Assembly: GCF_965227365.1 (NCBI RefSeq)
Contig: NZ_OZ245754.1
Location: 124,001-188,000 of the forward strand
Direction of reading: 5' to 3'
Length of the DNA: 64,000 nucleotides
Origin: Hwanghaeella sp965227365
GTDB taxonomy: Bacteria > Pseudomonadota > Alphaproteobacteria > UBA8366 > Aestuariispiraceae
The notes under the pieces are model-generated. The model saw only the letters and a list, made by a program, of their open reading frames with translations. It did not search any database and had not been told where the DNA came from. This document shows, in pieces, positions 41,352-49,684 of this stretch; position 1 is the stretch's first letter; every line of letters begins with the position of its first letter. Made by a program: the position numbers and the translations under genes.

Positions 41352-41987
41352 TCAGCGCAGCATCAATTCGAAAACGGTGAGCGCCAATGCCGTGACCATG
41401 CCCGCGACAAGCATGGTCGAGGCGACGGTAAGTACGATTCCGCCAAGTAGCCAATAGCCGTCCCTTTCGCTCAAACCAAGCGCAAGCATAATGATCGCAA
41501 TCGCCGGCAATCCGTTCGAGAACGGGATGGGCAGGAACAGAAATGTTGCAAGGATCAGCGTCGCAGCGCCGATCATCCGGTCCGCAAAGGGATAGGAAGC
41601 CGGCCACCAGCGTGGTTTGGCGAGGCGTTCGATCCGTTCCAGATACGGTATGGATTTGCTTGCAATCTTTTTGAAGGACGCTCGCTCGACGGATTGTTCC
41701 GCAACGAACCGCGGCAACCAGACATCGGTTCGGCCGAGCACGAGTTGTAAGGCGACGAAAATCAGCGGCAAGCCGGTGAAGAAAGATGCACCGGGAACGA
41801 ACATCAACACGTTCGGAATGGCGAATATGATCATCAGTGGAGCGAAGCTTCGGTCGCGTAAAGCGCCGACGATATCGTCGACCGAGATACGGTCACTGTC
41901 TCCAGCCTGAAGGTCGCGTAGGACTTGGGACAGGCGTCGGCCCGGATCGCGTGTGAGAACCGTTTCTGCCTTGCCGCCGAGGCTCAT
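41352..41987 (-). CDS. ExoD family membrane protein
   Basis: A 211-residue integral membrane protein. The cytoplasmic N-terminus LSQVLRDLQAGDSDRISVDDIVGALRDRSFAP leads into four hydrophobic segments (LMIIFAIPNVLMFVPG, GLPLIFVALQLVLG, AATLILATFLFLPIPF, ALGLSERDGYWLLGGIVL). This is the ExoD family, linked to exopolysaccharide production in Sinorhizobium, with no known biochemistry. The ATG at 41987 overlaps the terC stop by four bases, so the two genes are coupled. A longer upstream frame overlaps terC and is a shadow. Confidence 0.88.
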   Translation of the reverse strand: MSLGGKAETVLTRDPGRRLSQVLRDLQAGDSDRISVDDIVGALRDRSFAPLMIIFAIPNVLMFVPGASFFTGLPLIFVALQLVLGRTDVWLPRFVAEQSVERASFKKIASKSIPYLERIERLAKPRWWPASYPFADRMIGAATLILATFLFLPIPFSNGLPAIAIIMLALGLSERDGYWLLGGIVLTVASTMLVAGMVTALALTVFELMLR

Positions 41988-42991
41988 TTTGTTTTCGCCG
42001 ATCCTATACCGCCGCTGTTCCCATTGCTCGTGCGGCGCGTTTGCCAAAGTGAGAGTGCGAGCCCGCCTATCAGCAGCGTGGCCGTTACGCCGAGGGAAAC
42101 CGACGCGGGTACCTTTTCGATGCCAAGCAATTCGGCGGCAATGACCTTCACACCGATGAAAACGAGCACCAGAGAGACGGCCGTCTTCAAGTGTACGAAA
42201 CGGTGCATCATCGCGGACAAGGCGAAATACAGCGCACGAAGGCCGAGGATGGCGAAGATATTGGACGTGTAGACGATATAGGGGTCGGTGGTGATCGCGA
42301 AAATCGCGGGGATCGAGTCGACCGCGAAGATCACGTCGGCGACTTCGACGGTAACGAGGGCCAGCAACAGCGGCGTGACGAAAAGCGCCGATCGACCGTT
42401 CGGGCCGAGCGGCAACCGGACGAAGAAGCGTTCCCCGTGCAAGCCGTCGGTCACGCGGCAATGGTTGCGCATGAACCGCAGGACCGGGTTGCGGCCGACA
42501 TCGTATTCCGCGTCACCGTCGCGCAGCATCTTGATGCCTGTGAAAATCAGGAAGGCGGCGAAGATCAGCAAGACCCATTCAAACCGCGCGACCACGGCGG
42601 CGCCGACGCCGATCATGATGCCGCGCAGCAGGATGACGCCGAGAATACCGTAGACCAAAACGCGATGCTGGTAGGCGCGCGGCACCCCGAAATGGCCGAA
42701 AATCATTGCGATGACGAAGATGTTGTCCAGCGCGAGGCTCTTTTCGACGACGAAACCGGTCAGATAGAGAATGGCCGCGGGCTCGCCCATGAAATGCCAG
42801 ACCCAAACCGCGAACAGCAGCCCCACACTGATGTAAAAGGCCGACAGAAGAAGGCTTTCCCGCACGCCGATCTCGTGGGATTTTCGGTGCAGGACACCCA
42901 GATCGAAAACCAGGAGGACGAGGACGACGGCAAGGAAGAAGGCCCATGTCCACATGGGCTTGCCGAGAAGGTCCAGAAGCAGGATATCCAA
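41984..42991 (-). CDS. TerC/Alx family membrane protein
   Basis: A 335-residue protein with about nine membrane helices. The two repeats carry the family's acidic motifs, EKSLALDNIFVIAMIF and VTVEVADVIFAVDSIPAIFAI. FDLGVLHRK, RESLLLSAFYISVGLLFAVWVW and ILGLRALYFAL are standard. TerC/Alx proteins are linked to tellurite resistance and Mn efflux for exoenzyme metalation. The start is uncertain: TTG at 42991 keeps the conserved DLLGKPMW, ATG at 42955 would cut it. In many bacteria an yybP-ykoY riboswitch precedes such genes, but I do not see its conserved boxes here. Confidence 0.88.
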   Translation of the reverse strand: MDILLLDLLGKPMWTWAFFLAVVLVLLVFDLGVLHRKSHEIGVRESLLLSAFYISVGLLFAVWVWHFMGEPAAILYLTGFVVEKSLALDNIFVIAMIFGHFGVPRAYQHRVLVYGILGVILLRGIMIGVGAAVVARFEWVLLIFAAFLIFTGIKMLRDGDAEYDVGRNPVLRFMRNHCRVTDGLHGERFFVRLPLGPNGRSALFVTPLLLALVTVEVADVIFAVDSIPAIFAITTDPYIVYTSNIFAILGLRALYFALSAMMHRFVHLKTAVSLVLVFIGVKVIAAELLGIEKVPASVSLGVTATLLIGGLALSLWQTRRTSNGNSGGIGSAKTK

Positions 42992-43354
42992 TTTTATGCC
43001 CCGAGCTTGGCCTGCGTAGATCAGCAGCCGCAGCGCCGAGGAAATACCGCATCGGCGCCTGGATGAGGGAAGAGCATCTGTGAAGTGGGGAACCCGCGCG
43101 GCGATACAAGTAGGGACGTTGAAAAAGAAAAATCGGCGCCTCACTTGAACTGCGGGGCGTTGTTCACTGTCATCAACGGGATGGGAAGTTTGGATATTCC
43201 GGGGGAAGGAAGCAGTTCAGCGGCATGACGGGACCCGTGCGCCGTGACCGCCTTTTCGCGCGGCAAATATCCTGCTGAAAGCCACAGGGATCGGTCCCAT
43301 CGCCTTGATCCCGCGGGGGCGGCTCATCCCGTCGGGATGAGCCGCTGACATGCA
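42992..43354. other. Intergenic region between terC and the VOC gene, 363 bp
   Basis: Holds the 5-prime region of terC and the 3-prime hairpin of the VOC gene. The octamer GGCGCCGA (reverse strand) occurs twice, at about 43052-43059 and 43132-43139. No coding frame with a ribosome site is evident, and I did not find Mn-riboswitch consensus boxes. Confidence 0.45.
43319..43345 (-). terminator. Perfect hairpin downstream of the VOC gene
   Basis: GCGGCTCATCCC (43319-43330) pairs perfectly with GGGATGAGCCGC (43334-43345) around a three-base loop. It lies nine bases past the stop of the VOC gene in its direction of transcription. No T-tract follows, so termination may be rho-dependent or the stem may protect the mRNA end. 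Confidence 0.65.
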
Positions 43355-43849
43355 TCATTTATAGGCACCGGCGGAATAGGTCAGTTCATAGCTATGGCTA
43401 TATAATTCGAAAATGATACCGAATGGATCCTCGACATAGACCATGCGGTAGGGCTTCTCCCCCGGGAAATACTCGCGTATCGGCATCCGCTGTTTGCCGC
43501 CCGCCGAAACAACCTTCTCAAGAAGCCCCTCAATGTCCGGATCCTGTACCGCGAAATGGAAGGTGCCGTGCTTGCGAAAATCGAAATTGTCGTCCGGCCT
43601 CTTGTTACCTTCGAATTCGAACAGTTCGATGCCGATGCCGTCCGCTGTTGACAGGTGTGCGATGCGCAGGCGGTCCCAGCCTGGACCGAACACATCCGTA
43701 CACATTTGTCCAATTGGACTATCGTCCTCGACGATCTCGCTTGGTTTCATGAGCACGTAGAACCCCATTACATCGGCGTAGAATGCCACGGCGGCCTCAA
43801 GATCCGGGACCGATAGTCCGATATGAGAAAAACTGCGGGGCGTCGTCAT
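43355..43849 (-). CDS. VOC family protein (glyoxalase/extradiol dioxygenase fold)
   Basis: A 164-residue protein with two VOC modules. FSHIGLSVPDLEAAVAFYADVMGF begins the first with the metal-site His, GIELFEFEGN supplies a Glu, GTFHFAVQDPDIEGLLEKV gives the second His, and YVEDPFGIIFELYSH the last Glu. A complete metal site therefore appears present, so an enzymatic role (isomerase, lyase or dioxygenase) is likely. It is divergent from a LysR regulator across 104 bp containing a long AT-rich palindrome, the standard layout of a LysR-controlled catabolic gene. Confidence 0.85.
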   Translation of the reverse strand: MTTPRSFSHIGLSVPDLEAAVAFYADVMGFYVLMKPSEIVEDDSPIGQMCTDVFGPGWDRLRIAHLSTADGIGIELFEFEGNKRPDDNFDFRKHGTFHFAVQDPDIEGLLEKVVSAGGKQRMPIREYFPGEKPYRMVYVEDPFGIIFELYSHSYELTYSAGAYK

Positions 43850-43900
43850 TTGTCGTCTCCTTAACGGTGTTGTGTCGGGAGACAGGTAGATGGTGCGGAC

Positions 43901-43932
43901 AAAAATATTAAATTATCATTTATAATATTTTT
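43901..43932. promoter_or_regulatory. Palindromic LysR-type operator
   Basis: AAAAATATTA (43901-43910) and TAATATTTTT (43923-43932) are perfect inverted repeats with a 12-base spacer, which itself carries a smaller ATTAT-N5-ATAAT dyad (T-N11-A). It lies 22 bases upstream of the lysR start and about 50 bases from the VOC gene start. It is the most AT-rich spot in this part of the window. Confidence 0.7.
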
Positions 43933-43953
43933 GATAATAAAATGGAATGAATC

Positions 43954-44841
43954 ATGATCAACGCGACGTGGCTCGAGACATTCACCACATTATGCGAGAC
44001 CGGTCATTTCACTCAGGCCGCACAGCGTCTGAACATGACCCAGCCAGGGGTCTCGCAGCACTTGCGAAAACTTGAAACGCAGGTCGGACGACCGCTCGTT
44101 GTGCAGGAAGGAAAACGTTTTTCCCTGACCCCAGCTGGGGAGGCCGTGCTGGATTTGGGGCGGTCACGCAGAATGGAGGAGCGGCGCCTTCGCGAACAGA
44201 TCGAGGGCGATGATCCAGATATCGGGGAGGTGAGGATCGCCTGTTCGGGCAGCTTTGCCACGCTCCTTTACCCTCGTGCCCGGACGATAATGCAAAATGC
44301 TCCCAACCTTTGTATTCATCTTGAAGCGGCCCCGCAGACCGGTGTGCTAGAGGGGCTGGTCAAGAACAGTCTTGATCTCGGGGTGTTGGGATACGATCCA
44401 AAGCATCCGTTGTTGGACGCTCAGCGCATCGGGCAGGAAGAACTCTGCCTCGTCTTGAATATCGGGGCGCCAGAGCCCGTCACGTTCGATTCATTACAAA
44501 CGCTAGGCTTTGTCGCGCACCCGGATGGCTTTGGCTATGCCGACGAACTGTTCTCACTGAACTTTCCGGACGAGTTCAGCGGGGCAGGTGACCTGAGACG
44601 ACGAACATTCGTCAATCAGATAGGTCAGATACCGACACCGGTCGCGGACGGGATAGGTTACACGCTGCTGCCACGCAGCGGTGTCGAAGCGTTTATCGAC
44701 AAAGATCGTCTGAAACTCGTCTCTTTGCCTCATCGCTGCTATCACGAACTGTGGCTTGTCACCCGACGACGAGTGCCGCTCAAGGCCCGGGTCAAGCGCA
44801 TAGCCCAGGAAATACGTAAAGCCGCTGAGAGCCTGGGTTGA
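43954..44841 (+). CDS. LysR-type transcriptional regulator
   Basis: A 295-residue regulator. The winged helix-turn-helix spans residues 4-62, with CETGHFTQAAQRLNMTQPGVSQHLRKLE as the conserved core (quoted in part: TQAAQRLNMTQPGVSQHL). The effector-binding domain (about 92-290) starts at IGEVRIACSGSFATLLYPRA and has the usual two-lobed pattern. A long palindrome before the gene fits autoregulation and control of the divergent VOC gene. The TRAP operon starts 289 bp downstream and could be in the same regulon. The effector is unknown. Confidence 0.92.
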   Translation: MINATWLETFTTLCETGHFTQAAQRLNMTQPGVSQHLRKLETQVGRPLVVQEGKRFSLTPAGEAVLDLGRSRRMEERRLREQIEGDDPDIGEVRIACSGSFATLLYPRARTIMQNAPNLCIHLEAAPQTGVLEGLVKNSLDLGVLGYDPKHPLLDAQRIGQEELCLVLNIGAPEPVTFDSLQTLGFVAHPDGFGYADELFSLNFPDEFSGAGDLRRRTFVNQIGQIPTPVADGIGYTLLPRSGVEAFIDKDRLKLVSLPHRCYHELWLVTRRRVPLKARVKRIAQEIRKAAESLG

Positions 44842-45130
44842 TTGACGAGCGCAATCTGCAAACTTCTTTTTCCATTTCGAATCCTGCCAGGGAATGAAGC
44901 CGAGTAGCGACGGCCCGCTTTTCGAAAATGCAGCGCTAATATTATTTGGTCGTATCGATGATTATGGACATCTGGTCGAGGCTGTTGATCCGTTCTGGCT
45001 ATATGCAGATCCGGAAAATTCCGACAGTCTTGCGCCAAATTCTTAGGCGTGAATGGCGCAGCAACAGGTGTTCGAACCGCTCTGCGACATTCTGATCGTC
45101 CGATAAACAAGAAAACCAGAGAGGAAAACC

Positions 45131-46114
45131 ATGAGAATCATCAAGTCTCTTGTCTCGGCAGGGGCCATCGTTCTTGCCCTAACTCTCCCGGCGGCTGCCC
45201 AGACCGAGTTGAAGATCGGTTGGACGACATCCGACGGTGAGACGGACCCCTATGCGATTGCCGCGCGTGAGTTCATTTCGGCCCTGGAAAAGAATGCACC
45301 AGGGCAGTTCACGGGTGCCTACTTCCCGAACCGTCAATTGGGTGACGAACGCGAAATGCTGGAAGGGTTGGGGTTCGGCACGTTGGATGTTGCCGTTATC
45401 ACGAATGCCGTGATCGCCAATATTGAGCCTGCCTTTCAGCTCAACGACATGCCGTTCTTATACGGCAACGAAGCACAAGCCCACGAGGTCCTGGACGGTG
45501 AAATCGGCCAGGAACTCCTCGGACGGTTGGACGATAACGGCATCGTTGGCCTCGCCTTCGCTGAAGGTGGTTTTCGGCACATGATCAACAACGTTCGCCC
45601 GGTCACCACGCCGGCGGATGTCGGAGGTGTGAAGTATCGGGTCATGCAGAACCCGGTCTTCGTAGGTATGTTCCAGTCGCTGGGTGGAAACGCCGTGCCG
45701 ATGGCATGGGGTGAGGTTTACACCGCTGTCCAGCAGGGCACGATCGACGGTTTGGAAATTCCGATTGCCGTTATCAAGAGCAATAATTACGCGGAAGTGG
45801 CAAAGTATCTCTCTCTGACGCGGCACACGTACTCGGCGTTGGGGATTCTGATATCTAAACGCACTTTCGACCGACTTTCACCGGAGCTGCAGGAGGCCGT
45901 GAGGATTTCGGCTAAGGAAGCGGTTGTGGCCCAACGTGCGGCCGTGGCCTCCAACAATGAAAACATTGTTGCCTCTTTGCGGGCTGATGGAATGGAAGTG
46001 AACGATGTCGCGGACCCGGCCGAATTCCGGTCCCTCGTGAAGCCGGTTTACGAGCAGTTCCGAGACAGCATCGGCGGCGATTTGCTCGATGCGGCGCTCG
46101 CGCAAGTGAAATAG
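45131..46114 (+). CDS. dctP: TRAP transporter substrate-binding protein, DctP family
   Basis: A 327-residue periplasmic protein. The signal peptide is cleaved after AAAQ near residue 23. LKIGWTTSDGETDPYAIAAREF starts the mature part. The DctP signature includes FPNRQLGDEREMLEGLGFGTLD, GFRHMINNVRPVTTPADVGGVKYRVM with the carboxylate-binding Arg, and AWGEVYTAVQQGTIDGLE. It binds an organic acid and delivers it to the DctQM permease. GAGAGGAAAA precedes the ATG. The nearby amidohydrolase and VOC protein suggest an aromatic-derived or sugar acid, but this is inference. Confidence 0.93.
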   Translation: MRIIKSLVSAGAIVLALTLPAAAQTELKIGWTTSDGETDPYAIAAREFISALEKNAPGQFTGAYFPNRQLGDEREMLEGLGFGTLDVAVITNAVIANIEPAFQLNDMPFLYGNEAQAHEVLDGEIGQELLGRLDDNGIVGLAFAEGGFRHMINNVRPVTTPADVGGVKYRVMQNPVFVGMFQSLGGNAVPMAWGEVYTAVQQGTIDGLEIPIAVIKSNNYAEVAKYLSLTRHTYSALGILISKRTFDRLSPELQEAVRISAKEAVVAQRAAVASNNENIVASLRADGMEVNDVADPAEFRSLVKPVYEQFRDSIGGDLLDAALAQVK

Positions 46115-46128
46115 GCTCGGCCTTGTAG

Positions 46129-46160
46129 CGGCCCGGACAGGTGTCCGGGCCGTTTTATTA
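46129..46160 (+). terminator. Hairpin between dctP and dctQ
   Basis: CGGCCCGGACA (46129-46139) pairs with TGTCCGGGCCG (46142-46152), then TTTTATTA. It lies 15 bases after the dctP stop. In TRAP operons such a stem typically gives partial termination and higher levels of the binding protein than of the permease. Confidence 0.8.
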
Positions 46161-46187
46161 GCTTTGTCCACGGATACGCCGGTCGCG

Positions 46188-46694
46188 ATGTACACTTTTC
46201 TTGATTCTATTTCGTCATTTGCAGCTCGCCTTACACGCGGGCTTGTCGTCGCCATGGGGGCTCTCTGCATGGCCAGCCTGATTTACCAGGTCTTCACGCG
46301 GTATTTCCTGGACCGTGCAGCACCTTGGACCGAGGAATTGGCGCTTTTCCTTTTTACTTGGATCGTTCTGCTGGCGGGAAGCCTCGGCTTTCGGGAAGGC
46401 TTTCACGTTCGTCTGACGGTGCTGTTGGACCTTTTGCCTGCCGTCCCGCGACGTTGGGCCGAGCGCATCATCGTGCTGCTTGTGGTGGTCTTCGGCGCGG
46501 TCCTGGCCTATTCGGGTGTCGATTACGTCAATCGCACTTTCGGTCAGGTTTCAGCCGCCGTCCGCTACCCGATCGAGGCGTTGACCCTTGCGGGCCCGGT
46601 TGCGGGCGTCCTGATCGTGCTGCATGGATTGCCGCAGCTGTTTCGGCCGAATCTCGTGTCCGATAATTCCGTGAACGAGGCGACCGAGCAATGA
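46188..46694 (+). CDS. dctQ: TRAP transporter small permease, DctQ family
   Basis: A 168-residue membrane protein with four helices: LVVAMGALCMASLIYQVFTRYF, ELALFLFTWIVLLAGSLGF, IIVLLVVVFGAVLAYSGVDYV, and the last near LAGPVAGVLIVLHG. RAAPWTEELALFLF with the conserved Trp-Thr-Glu-Glu is the DctQ hallmark. It associates with DctM. The start is uncertain, ATG 46188 or TTG 46164, since neither has a clear ribosome site. Its stop overlaps the dctM start (ATGA). Confidence 0.88.
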   Translation: MYTFLDSISSFAARLTRGLVVAMGALCMASLIYQVFTRYFLDRAAPWTEELALFLFTWIVLLAGSLGFREGFHVRLTVLLDLLPAVPRRWAERIIVLLVVVFGAVLAYSGVDYVNRTFGQVSAAVRYPIEALTLAGPVAGVLIVLHGLPQLFRPNLVSDNSVNEATEQ

Positions 46695-47974
46695 GTGAAA
46701 CCGGAATCCTGCTTCTTTGCGTCTTTGGTTTCCTGCTTGTTACCGGGGTGCCGATTGCGGTTACTTTGGCGCTTTCCGTGTTTGTGGGACTTATGTGGGC
46801 GGACCTGCCTTCCGTCGTTCTCGCGCAACGAACTATTTCCGGGACGCAAATTTTCTCTCTTCTCGCAATTCCAGGCTTTATTCTGACCGGTGATCTGATG
46901 GCGCGCGGGGGATTGTCTCCGCGGCTGATCAAAATAGGGCAAACCTTGGTTGGTCACGTGACGGGCGGTCTGGGTATGGTCACGGTTATTTCCGCAACCT
47001 TTTTCGCAGCCATCTCCGGTTCTGCGCCCGCAACGACCGCGGCGGTTGGCAAAATCATGATCCCGGAAATGGAACGCCGCGGTTACGGGCGGCCGTTCCC
47101 GACAGCCTTGGCCGTTGCGTCAGGACCCATCGGGCAAATGATTCCGCCATCGATTCCCATGGTTATCTGGGGGGTCGTATCTGAACAATCGATCAGCAAG
47201 TTGTTTCTCGCCGGTGTTATTCCCGGCCTGATGATCACGCTCGTTTTTATGGCGGCCTGCTGGTTCGCCGCGCATCGACTCGGCGTTAAGACGGAAGATC
47301 GGCGCGCAACCGGAATGGAGTTTCTGCGGGCGCTATGGGATGGAAAATGGGCTTTGGCCGCGCCGGTAATCATCCTGGGCGGCATCTATGGCGGTATATT
47401 TACGCCGACGGAAGCTTCCGCAGTGGGGGTTTTCTATGGCCTCATCGTCGGGCTTTTTGTCCACCGCGAACTTCGGGTAGCCGACCTTTACGAGATCATT
47501 CTCGGTGCCATGAAGACGACGGCGATCATTTGCCTGATCATCGCGACGGCTGCGGCTTTCGGTTGGTTGGTGGCGTTTGAACGCATACCAGCTCAATTGG
47601 CGGAAGGGGTGCTGTCGATTAGCTCCAATCCGATTGTGACCCTGTTGATGCTGAATGTCTGCTTGCTGATTATCGGGGCGGTGATGGACAACATTGCGGC
47701 GATGATCATCCTTGGCACGGTATTGACCAGTATCGGATCGCAATTGGGTATGGATCCGATCCATTTGGGGGCTGTTGTCGTGATCAACTTCGCCATCGGT
47801 ATGGCGACGCCGCCGTTCGGCTACTCGTTGTTTGTCGGCACGGCGATTTCGAATCTCACGATCGAGCGCATCGCCCTGGCCATATGGCCGTTGTTGTTGC
47901 TTCAACTGGCGGTACTGCTCGCCATTACGTTCATCCCATCACTGACCCTGTTCCTGCCGTCACTGTTGGGGTGA
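46691..47974 (+). CDS. dctM: TRAP transporter large permease, DctM family
   Basis: A 427-residue permease with about 12 hydrophobic segments. Family blocks: TGVPIAVTLALSVFVGLMW, FSLLAIPGFILTGDLMARGG, ISGSAPATTAAVGKIMIPEM, YGRPFPTALAVASGPIGQMIPPSIPMV, and near the end GMATPPFGYSLFVGTAISN. It imports the substrate with sodium ions. Together with the two preceding genes it forms a complete TRAP system. It ends 13 bp before a convergent MocR-type regulator. Confidence 0.94.
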   Translation: MSETGILLLCVFGFLLVTGVPIAVTLALSVFVGLMWADLPSVVLAQRTISGTQIFSLLAIPGFILTGDLMARGGLSPRLIKIGQTLVGHVTGGLGMVTVISATFFAAISGSAPATTAAVGKIMIPEMERRGYGRPFPTALAVASGPIGQMIPPSIPMVIWGVVSEQSISKLFLAGVIPGLMITLVFMAACWFAAHRLGVKTEDRRATGMEFLRALWDGKWALAAPVIILGGIYGGIFTPTEASAVGVFYGLIVGLFVHRELRVADLYEIILGAMKTTAIICLIIATAAAFGWLVAFERIPAQLAEGVLSISSNPIVTLLMLNVCLLIIGAVMDNIAAMIILGTVLTSIGSQLGMDPIHLGAVVVINFAIGMATPPFGYSLFVGTAISNLTIERIALAIWPLLLLQLAVLLAITFIPSLTLFLPSLLG

Positions 47975-47987
47975 TTCCTTTAGGCTT

Positions 47988-49487
47988 TCAGCCTTCAGTG
48001 GTCTCTGCGATGGCGCGAGCCAGCGCACTCGCCGCTGCGGGCATTTCGCGCAAACGAAGGTCGGCAAAGCCCAGCATCAGGGCTGGCGGATGTTTGGTCC
48101 CGGCTGAAAACTCCGACAGGGGACGTGGCAGCAGACCATGCTTCAGGGCCCGTTCCTTTACCGCTTCGTCGTCCATGCCCTCAGGAAGCCAGGCGATCAA
48201 GTGCAGGCCCGCATTCAAGACTTCAATGCGGATCGTCTCTCCGAGTTCCTTTTGCAATATGTCGCGCAGTGCGGTCTGCCGTTTTTTGTAAAGGTCGCGC
48301 ATATGACGGATATGCGTGTCGAAGGCGCCGGATTGCAAAAACTCTGCAACCGTTACCTGGGTAGCCAAACTGGGTGGGCGCGCAATGGCATCCAAGAGAC
48401 CGGGGAATGCCGGAGCGTATCGTCTTGGAACAACGAGATAGCCAATCCCGAGTGCGGGGAGAAGTGTCTTGGAAAATGTGCCGAAATAGAAAACCCGCCC
48501 ATCCGGATCGAGACTTTGCAACGAGGGCGACGGGTAACCTCCGAACCGATATTCCCCGTCATAGTCATCTTCCAGAACGAGTGCGTCGCGGTCGTAAGCC
48601 CAATCAAGAAGCGCCGTGCGCCGGTCGGGCGACAAGGTATGGCCCAAGGGCGCCTGACGGGCCGGTGTCACATAAGCAAAGCGTGCATTGTCAGCCAGTT
48701 CTCGTCCGACCGAGACCATCATGCCTTCCTTGTCTATCGGCACAGGAACGGTTTTCAAACCGTGTAGTCGAAATGCTTTTGGAGCGCCGGGATACCCGGG
48801 GTCCTCGGCCCAGGCCTTGTCTCCGGGATTGGCAAGCGCCAGCAACATTGCGTGGAGCGCCTGCCGTGTGCCGGAGACGATGAATACCTGTTCGGGATCG
48901 CAGACCACGCGCCGGCTGGATCGAAGGTATGCGGCCACTTGCTCGCGCAGTTGCGGCGCGCCTTCCGGCGGGCAGCGTGCGCTGCCCGAAGGTCCCATCC
49001 TGATTGAGACTCTCCGGTAGATTCGTGTGAACTGTTGTGTCGGAAAATCCCTGATTGCGGGAATGCCAGGATTGAAAGGCAAGGATTGGGTCTCATGTGC
49101 TGGGGCACCAAAATCGGCCCTGCCCATCCACTTAGACAACCGGACCGGTAATTCAGTTCTACTTGTTTGCGTGCGGATCGGTGAGGCAGGCGAAGCTGGC
49201 GTTCCGCCCTCGGATTTCGTGCGGACGAAAGTCCCCGATTTTTCCCGACCCTCAAGATAGCCTTCAGCCTTCAACCGTTCGTAGGCCTGAAGAACAGTTG
49301 TCCGCGAAACATTGAGGTCGTTGGCAAGGCTGCGGCTGGATGGCATGCGGGTTCCACTCTCCAGCACGCCGGCAATTACGGCTTCGCGAAGGGCTTTGGC
49401 GAGTTGCGTTGTCATTGGTTGCTTGCTGTTGGCGGTCACGTCCAATCCGGGGATCAATACCCCTGCGCTCAACCTAGCCATATGCAC
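47988..49487 (-). CDS. MocR/PdxR family regulator (GntR DNA-binding domain fused to aminotransferase fold)
   Basis: A 499-residue fusion. Residues about 22-85 are a GntR winged helix (LREAVIAGVLESGTRMPSSR, LNVSRTTVLQAYERLKAEGY). After a linker, residues about 130-490 form an aspartate aminotransferase-like domain with VLEDDYDGEYRF and the PLP-binding lysine in YFGTFSKTLLPALGIGY. Such regulators usually control a divergent operon in response to an amino compound or PLP. Here the divergent partner is the amidohydrolase at 49685, with 197 bp between them. It is also convergent with dctM, so the TRAP system may be a second target. Confidence 0.92.
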   Translation of the reverse strand: MHMARLSAGVLIPGLDVTANSKQPMTTQLAKALREAVIAGVLESGTRMPSSRSLANDLNVSRTTVLQAYERLKAEGYLEGREKSGTFVRTKSEGGTPASPASPIRTQTSRTELPVRLSKWMGRADFGAPAHETQSLPFNPGIPAIRDFPTQQFTRIYRRVSIRMGPSGSARCPPEGAPQLREQVAAYLRSSRRVVCDPEQVFIVSGTRQALHAMLLALANPGDKAWAEDPGYPGAPKAFRLHGLKTVPVPIDKEGMMVSVGRELADNARFAYVTPARQAPLGHTLSPDRRTALLDWAYDRDALVLEDDYDGEYRFGGYPSPSLQSLDPDGRVFYFGTFSKTLLPALGIGYLVVPRRYAPAFPGLLDAIARPPSLATQVTVAEFLQSGAFDTHIRHMRDLYKKRQTALRDILQKELGETIRIEVLNAGLHLIAWLPEGMDDEAVKERALKHGLLPRPLSEFSAGTKHPPALMLGFADLRLREMPAAASALARAIAETTEG

Positions 49488-49684
49488 ATCCCGTCTGGCG
49501 GATCAGAGATTTGGAATTCCGAGGTTTTCTGCGTCGTTTTTCAGAATAGATCGAGCTGTTCATATCTCTATTTCTGGCCCGATTTTGCGTCCGTTTCTGG
49601 TTATTTCCCGTGGATCGAATCTTCTGCAAACAATAATGTTAGTGCCGACGTTTCTACTTATCCAGAACCTGGAAGGTCCAAGTC

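Noticed and set aside
42992..43150. Possible yybP-ykoY (Mn) riboswitch before the TerC-like gene
   Set aside because: Expected from the gene family, but the conserved boxes were not found on reading the leader strand. A covariance-model search would settle it.
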